From NCBI RefSeq assembly GCF_002999335.1, contig NW_020312278.1, positions 1 to 20,612 on the forward strand: a stretch of DNA of 20,612 bases, written 5' to 3'. This document shows, piece by piece, positions 20,129 through 20,612 of the stretch (positions are counted from its first letter, which is position 1; each line of letters begins with the position of its first letter). The DNA is from Cyclospora cayetanensis (taxonomy: Eukaryota; Apicomplexa; Conoidasida; Eucoccidiorida; Eimeriidae). Under the pieces are notes generated by a model. It made no database searches, was not told the origin of the DNA, and saw only the letters and a list, made by a program, of their open reading frames with translations. The translations under genes and the position numbers were made by a program.

Positions 20129-20413
20129 TCACTTATCCGACACGAACTTGTTGTACGGCTGCCGCTCTCTCCGCCGCAAGATACTGAGGCCCAAAGCCTC
20201 ACGCTCCTCCTTCAGTTCCGCAATCCTCTTGTTCACGAACTGCGCGAACACCCCAAACTCTGCAATCCTTTCTTCTGATCCAATAAAGCTCGGCGCAAAG
20301 GCCCCTTCATCTCCCTTCCCATAATTTCGCTTGCCTTCCTTCCCCCACCTCTCCCCTAACAACCGATAGGCCACGAGGCCGAAACAACTGCCAGGTGGGG
20401 TGCGTGCAAAAGC

Positions 20414-20459
<46 letters not shown>

Positions 20460-20475
20460 ACACACACACACACAG

Positions 20476-20507
<32 letters not shown>

Positions 20508-20612
20508 ACACACACACAGACACACACACACACACACAGACATGCATGCACAGACATGCACGTACCAGCCAGTTGCAGGAGATGCCCCCCAGACTGCAGC
20601 AGCGCAAAGCCG
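20129..20612 (-). CDS. C-terminal part of a small membrane-anchored, coiled-coil hypothetical protein (partial)
   Basis: The last exon is 20387-20129 on the minus strand, with the stop at 20131-20129. It joins in phase to a fragment of the preceding exon at 20612-20566 through a GTACGT donor at 20565 and a CAG acceptor at 20388. The visible part begins with a hydrophobic stretch ([12 protein letters not shown], then [11 protein letters not shown]) that could be one transmembrane helix. A basic [10 protein letters not shown] segment follows, then a charged helix ([23 protein letters not shown]) and the end YNKFVSDK. One membrane helix plus a charged coiled tail would suit a small mitochondrial or other organelle membrane protein, but I recognise no family. 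The gene continues past the window edge. Confidence 0.55.
20416..20540. repeat. CA/TG microsatellite inside an intron
   Basis: About 125 bp of (CA)n on the plus strand is broken at four or five places by CAGA units. It ends against a GACATGCATGCA segment. In the minus-strand gene it lies inside the 178-bp intron 20565-20388, so the transcript would carry an interrupted (UG)n tract. Confidence 0.95.

Overview
The window looks like nuclear chromosomal DNA of a coccidian apicomplexan, most likely an Eimeria species. The evidence is genes with many short GT-AG introns, dense CAG trinucleotide runs that encode poly-Gln, poly-Ala and poly-Ser in coding sequence, and coccidian-like housekeeping genes. 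I see no bacterial operon structure, phage, CRISPR array, rRNA, tRNA or transposon. All gene models were made by hand from splice sites and reading-frame phase. Only two of the six genes have a family I can name with confidence.

Layout. (1) 1-5634: a 30-bp higher-order repeat built from CTTGCT-like hexamers (1-120, decaying to about 290), then a large plus-strand gene with at least nine exons (378-5634). It encodes about 1330 residues rich in Gln, Ala and Leu, and its function is unknown. (2) 5635-7106: AT-richer DNA with no supportable gene. (3) 7107-8745: a four-exon plus-strand gene for a 216-residue secreted protein that I do not recognise. (4) 8746-10131: intergenic DNA with simple repeats. 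(5) 10132 to about 12321 or beyond: a minus-strand gene with FGVAAPT-like motifs, a proline stretch and a poly-Gln tail. (6) 13448-16357: a ten-exon minus-strand gene for V-ATPase subunit H. (7) 16358-17903: a divergent intergenic region with a strong G-quadruplex motif and a GCATGCATGC palindrome. (8) 17904-19060: a five-exon plus-strand gene for a stand-alone RRM protein of the PPIE (CyP33) type, without a cyclophilin domain. (9) 19061-20128: the space between two converging genes, with a 41-bp tandem repeat. (10) 20129-20612: the 3' end of a minus-strand gene, with a long CA/TG microsatellite inside its intron.

The genes do not form a pathway. The two recognisable ones serve organelle acidification and pre-mRNA processing. 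The main feature at larger scale is compositional. CAG runs are confined to two genes on opposite strands, and in both the CAG is on the coding strand. The V-ATPase H and RRM genes have none. This fits the repeat-rich and repeat-poor segmentation described for Eimeria chromosomes. The least familiar items are the small secreted protein, the two repeat-rich hypothetical proteins, and two one-base frame breaks at homopolymers in the first gene.
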